Positions 5,337-7,542 of a stretch of 7,542 nucleotides of DNA are shown piece by piece. The stretch is taken from positions 1-7,542 of the forward strand of contig JAASSQ010000140.1 in assembly GCA_021767845.1 (NCBI GenBank), written 5' to 3'. Each line of letters opens with the position of its first letter. The stretch's first letter is position 1. The position numbers were made by a program, and so were the translations under genes. The notes below the pieces were generated by a model that was given only the letters and a program-made list of their open reading frames with translations, made no database searches and was not told the origin of the DNA. The stretch is from Roseovarius sp. GTDB taxonomy: Bacteria; Pseudomonadota; Alphaproteobacteria; Rhodobacterales; Rhodobacteraceae.

Positions 5337-6251
5337 ATGCGCGCGGACGGAACGGGACCTAAGGACGTGGTTGACGGCGCCAAGCATCAGGCCGAAGGCC
5401 AGGCCGGGGAGGTGGTGAACTTCACCAAGTACGACCGGCGCAGCCTGACCTATGCCAATTCGTTCGACACGCCGGCGACAGCGGCGGCGATCCGCACGAT
5501 CGAGTGGTTCACCGGCAAGATCACCATCCTGCGGATGATCCGCGCCTTCGAGAAGCGCGGCGCGCCGACGGGGCAGGCCTTCTGGCGGGCGGCGCTGGAC
5601 ACGATGGGGATCGACCTGCTGACGCCCGAGGCCGAGTTGATGAACATCCCCCGCGAGGGCCCGGTCGTGGCGGTGGCCAACCACCCGCACGGTCTGGTGG
5701 ACGGGATGATCCTGGCCGACCTGATCGGGCGGCGGCGCACCGATTACAAGATCCTGACACGCGCCCTGCTGACCGGGATCGACGAGGTCGCGGCCTCCTA
5801 CATGATCCCGGTGCCCTTTCCGCATGAACCCGACGCGCAGCGCAAGAGCGTCGAGATGCGCGCCAAGGCCATGGCGCATCTGAAAGAGGGCGGGCTGATC
5901 TCGGTCTTTCCCTCGGGCGTGGTGGCGTCGAGCGACAGCCTGTTCGGCCCGGTGATCGAGCGGGAATGGAACGTCTTTACCGCGCAGATGATCCGCCGGT
6001 CGGGCGCCACGGTGGTGCCGATCTATTTCCCCGGCGCGAATTCGCGCTGGTACCAGATGGCCAACCGGATTTCCGCGACGCTGCGGCAGGGGCTGTTGCT
6101 GCACGAGGTCGTGCACAGCTGCAACAAGCCGCAGAAACCCGTCGTGGGCCGCCCTGTCGGCCCCGAGCGGATGAAGATGCTGGAGAGCGATCCGCGCGGC
6201 TTCATGGCCTGGCTGCGCCAGCACACCCTGTCGCTGGGCGAGGGAGGCTGA
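5337..6251 (+). CDS. Lysophospholipid acyltransferase-like protein (LPLAT/PlsC superfamily)
   Basis: Probable membrane-associated acyltransferase that moves an acyl chain onto a lysophospholipid or related lipid. The substrate cannot be told from sequence. The catalytic block is ANHPHGLVDG (114-123), with H116 and D122 separated by five residues rather than the four of classical PlsC. From memory, a similar NHPxGxxDG form occurs in the LPLAT branch related to hemolysin-like and ornithine/glycine-lipid acyltransferases. Further blocks are ISVFPSGVVASS (188-199), in the place of the usual FPEGTRS, and VVPIYFPGANSRWY (226-239). The first 45 residues are polar and show no signal peptide. The ATG at 5337 follows AGGGG (5325-5329) with seven-base spacing. 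It begins 15 bases after ptsH and is probably the last gene of that transcript. Confidence 0.8.
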   Translation: MRADGTGPKDVVDGAKHQAEGQAGEVVNFTKYDRRSLTYANSFDTPATAAAIRTIEWFTGKITILRMIRAFEKRGAPTGQAFWRAALDTMGIDLLTPEAELMNIPREGPVVAVANHPHGLVDGMILADLIGRRRTDYKILTRALLTGIDEVAASYMIPVPFPHEPDAQRKSVEMRAKAMAHLKEGGLISVFPSGVVASSDSLFGPVIEREWNVFTAQMIRRSGATVVPIYFPGANSRWYQMANRISATLRQGLLLHEVVHSCNKPQKPVVGRPVGPERMKMLESDPRGFMAWLRQHTLSLGEGG

Positions 6252-6263
6252 GCAGGGCTCAGC
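6247..6263. terminator. Palindrome spanning two convergent stop codons
   Basis: GCTGAGC (6247-6253) and GCTCAGC (6257-6263) are perfectly complementary around the loop AGG. The left arm contains the TGA of the acyltransferase gene (6249-6251) and the right arm the TGA of the minus-strand dehydrogenase (6259-6261). The two genes are separated by only seven bases. The stem could act as a bidirectional transcription end or 3' stabiliser. There is no T-run on either side, so termination function is inferred from position and symmetry. Confidence 0.5.
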
Positions 6264-7134
6264 GCGTGGGCACGGGTTCGTCGCCGCGGTAATCGTAGAA
6301 GCCACGGCCCGTCTTGCGGCCCAGCCACCCGGCCTCGACATACTTGGTCAGCAGCGGGCAGGGGCGGTATTTCGTGTCGGCCAGCCCGTCATGCAGCACG
6401 TTCATGATCGCAAGGCAGGTGTCCAGCCCGATGAAATCGGCCAGTTCCAGCGGCCCCATCGGGTGGTTGGCGCCCAGCTTCATGGACTGGTCGATGGATT
6501 GCACGCTGCCGACGCCCTCGTAGAGGGTATAGACGGCCTCGTTGATCATCGGCATCAGGATGCGGTTGACGATGAAGGCGGGGAAATCCTCGGCCGAGGC
6601 GGCGGTCTTGCCCAGCTTCTCGACCACGGCGCGGCAGGCGTCGAAGGTGGGCTTGTCGGTGGCGATGCCGCGGATCAGCTCGACAAGCTGCATCACCGGC
6701 ACCGGGTTCATGAAGTGGAAGCCCATGAATTTCTCGGGGCGATCGGTGCGGCTGGCCAGCCGGGTGATCGAGATCGACGAGGTGTTCGAGGTCAGGATGG
6801 TGTGGTCCTGCAGGTGGGGCAGAAGCTCGTCGAAGATGGCCTGCTTGACGGATTCGCGTTCGGTCGCGGCCTCGATCACAAGGTCGGTGGCGCCGAGATC
6901 GCTCAGCGTCAGCGTGGGCGTGATCCGCGCGAGTGCCGCCTCCATCGCCTCGGCCGTGATCCTGTCGCGGCTGACCTGGCGTTCCATGTTCTTGCGAATC
7001 GTGGCGATCGCCTTGTCGAGCACGTCCTCGCTGATGTCGTTGAGCAGCACGTCATAGCCCGCCAGCGCCATGACATGGGCAATGCCGTTGCCCATCTGCC
7101 CCGCGCCGATCACGCCGATTTTACGGATCTCCAT
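6259..7134 (-). CDS. hbdA: 3-hydroxybutyryl-CoA dehydrogenase
   Basis: Cytoplasmic NAD(P)-dependent oxidoreductase interconverting acetoacetyl-CoA and 3-hydroxybutyryl-CoA, serving fatty-acid/butyrate or polyhydroxybutyrate metabolism. The Rossmann nucleotide-binding domain begins with GVIGAGQMGNGIAH (dinucleotide motif GAGQMG, 10-15), and D33 follows beta-2. The active site shows SNTSS (116-120), H140 in GFHFMNPVPVM, E152 in LVELI and N190 in FIVNRIL. The C-terminal helical domain includes GANHPMGPLELADFIGLD (221-238) and the ending GRKTGRGFYDY. The length of 291 residues is standard. The start at 7134 (MEIRKIGVIG) is preceded on the minus strand by AGGAAAGGCAGG. An upstream in-frame start at 7191 would add 19 unconserved residues. 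It is transcribed towards the PTS cluster and has no operon partner within the window. The paaH/fadB-like name is also used for this family. Confidence 0.93.
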   Translation of the reverse strand: MEIRKIGVIGAGQMGNGIAHVMALAGYDVLLNDISEDVLDKAIATIRKNMERQVSRDRITAEAMEAALARITPTLTLSDLGATDLVIEAATERESVKQAIFDELLPHLQDHTILTSNTSSISITRLASRTDRPEKFMGFHFMNPVPVMQLVELIRGIATDKPTFDACRAVVEKLGKTAASAEDFPAFIVNRILMPMINEAVYTLYEGVGSVQSIDQSMKLGANHPMGPLELADFIGLDTCLAIMNVLHDGLADTKYRPCPLLTKYVEAGWLGRKTGRGFYDYRGDEPVPTR

Positions 7135-7227
7135 TGGCCTGCCTTTCCTGTTCGTGCCGTCACCATATGCCCGTGCGGGCAGGCCCCGCAAGGGCTGGGG
7201 ACGGCTAAAATACGAGACGAATTGGCG

Positions 7228-7245
7228 GTTTAGGGATTTCTAAAC
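7228..7245. promoter_or_regulatory. Inverted repeat, candidate operator
   Basis: GTTTAG (7228-7233) and CTAAAC (7240-7245) form a perfect dyad with a six-base spacer, in the only AT-rich part of the divergent region between the dehydrogenase and the DUF6473-like gene. Its size and symmetry suit a dimeric repressor or activator. I do not assign it to a named regulator. A weak leftward promoter (TTGCGG 7191-7186, CATATG 7169-7164, 16-bp spacing) lies nearer the dehydrogenase; I see no good rightward promoter. Confidence 0.45.
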
Positions 7246-7296
7246 ACCTCGGCACGACTCTTGCTGCCGGGTGAGACGATAACTGGTGGGTTTATG

Positions 7297-7542
7297 ATGA
7301 GTTACGAGCCGAGGTCGGGGCGTGGGCCCCTGAACTATGCGCCGTGCCGCTATCCGGGGTCGAAGCTGCGGTTTCGCGGGCCGGCGCGGTGCGTGGAAGG
7401 CGACTACGTCGCGATGCTGGGCGGGACGGAAACCTTCGGGAAATTCATCCCGGTGCCCTTTCCCGAGCTGGTGGAGCGGCGGTTGGGATTGGCCTGCGTC
7501 AACCTGGGCTGGCCCAATGCGGGGCTGGACGTGCTGCTGCAC
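7297..7542 (+). CDS. DUF6473-like protein, N-terminal part (cut by window edge)
   Basis: The open frame runs from the ATG at 7297 to the window end without a stop, giving 82 residues starting MSYEPRSGRGPLNYAPCRYP. An ATG immediately before (7294) is in frame. GGTGGG (7285-7290) is six bases from 7297, which favours the second ATG. The segments CRYPGSKLRFRGP, AMLGGTETFGKFIPVPFP and CVNLGWPNAGLDVLLH match my memory of DUF6473 proteins, which are common in Rhodobacterales and have no well-established function. The GGTETFG turn followed by an NLGxxNAG segment is reminiscent of blocks I and II of SGNH/GDSL-fold hydrolases; that is inference. The gene diverges from the dehydrogenase across about 160 bases. 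Confidence 0.75.
   Translation, partial: MSYEPRSGRGPLNYAPCRYPGSKLRFRGPARCVEGDYVAMLGGTETFGKFIPVPFPELVERRLGLACVNLGWPNAGLDVLLH

Noticed and set aside
4893..6341. A long open frame on the minus strand (482 codons) across ptsH and the acyltransferase gene
   Set aside because: It is antisense to two well-supported genes, has low-complexity composition and no conserved motif.
7135..7191. Extended start of the dehydrogenase adding 19 residues
   Set aside because: The family begins right at the MEIRKIGVIG segment. The shorter start has a good ribosome binding site and the extra residues show no conservation pattern.
7240..7542. Minus-strand open frame at the right edge
   Set aside because: It is opposite the plus-strand frame starting at 7297, which has recognisable DUF6473-like segments; the minus-strand peptide has none.

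Overview
The window is high-GC chromosomal DNA from an alphaproteobacterium, most likely a member of the Rhodobacterales (Roseobacter/Paracoccus type). The assignment rests on the gene order chvI-chvG-hprK-rapZ-EIIA-ptsH, a short HprK that lacks the N-terminal domain, and a DUF6473-type gene at the right edge. No database search was run, so family names come from motif recognition.

Layout. Positions 1-337 are non-coding as far as I can see. They hold an imperfect tandem operator-like repeat (92-132), a GC hairpin (161-179), a perfect -10 box on the minus strand (201-206) and a candidate sigma70 promoter for chvI (261-290). In related genomes pckA diverges from chvI, so the left part may be the pckA promoter side, but pckA itself is not visible. 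chvI (338-1039) and chvG (1039-2748) follow as a translationally coupled two-component pair. A 378-bp gap (2749-3126) holds a strong GC stem-loop and a six-unit 24-bp tandem repeat. A tight plus-strand cluster comes next: hprK (3127-3684), rapZ (3677-4624), a mannose-family PTS EIIA (4630-5034), ptsH (5043-5321) and a lysophospholipid acyltransferase-like gene (5337-6251). A 3-hydroxybutyryl-CoA dehydrogenase (6259-7134, minus) converges on it, and both stop codons lie inside one 17-bp palindrome. Beyond a divergent intergenic region with an 18-bp inverted repeat, a DUF6473-like gene starts at 7297 and runs off the right edge.

How the genes work together. ChvG/ChvI is the envelope and acid-stress two-component system of alphaproteobacteria. 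HprK, EIIA and HPr form an incomplete PTS with no sugar permease here. It is generally viewed as a regulatory phosphorelay fed by an Enzyme I encoded elsewhere, with HprK phosphorylating HPr on a serine. RapZ is a nucleotide-binding regulator commonly linked to such PTS genes. The acyltransferase would add a membrane-lipid function to the same transcript. The dehydrogenase belongs to acyl-CoA / polyhydroxybutyrate metabolism.

Most of the window is a conserved, known regulatory locus. The less ordinary parts are the 24-bp tandem repeat before hprK, the low-complexity N-terminal extension of HprK, the tandem operator upstream of chvI and the palindrome joining two convergent genes. I did not find a convincing wholly new system.
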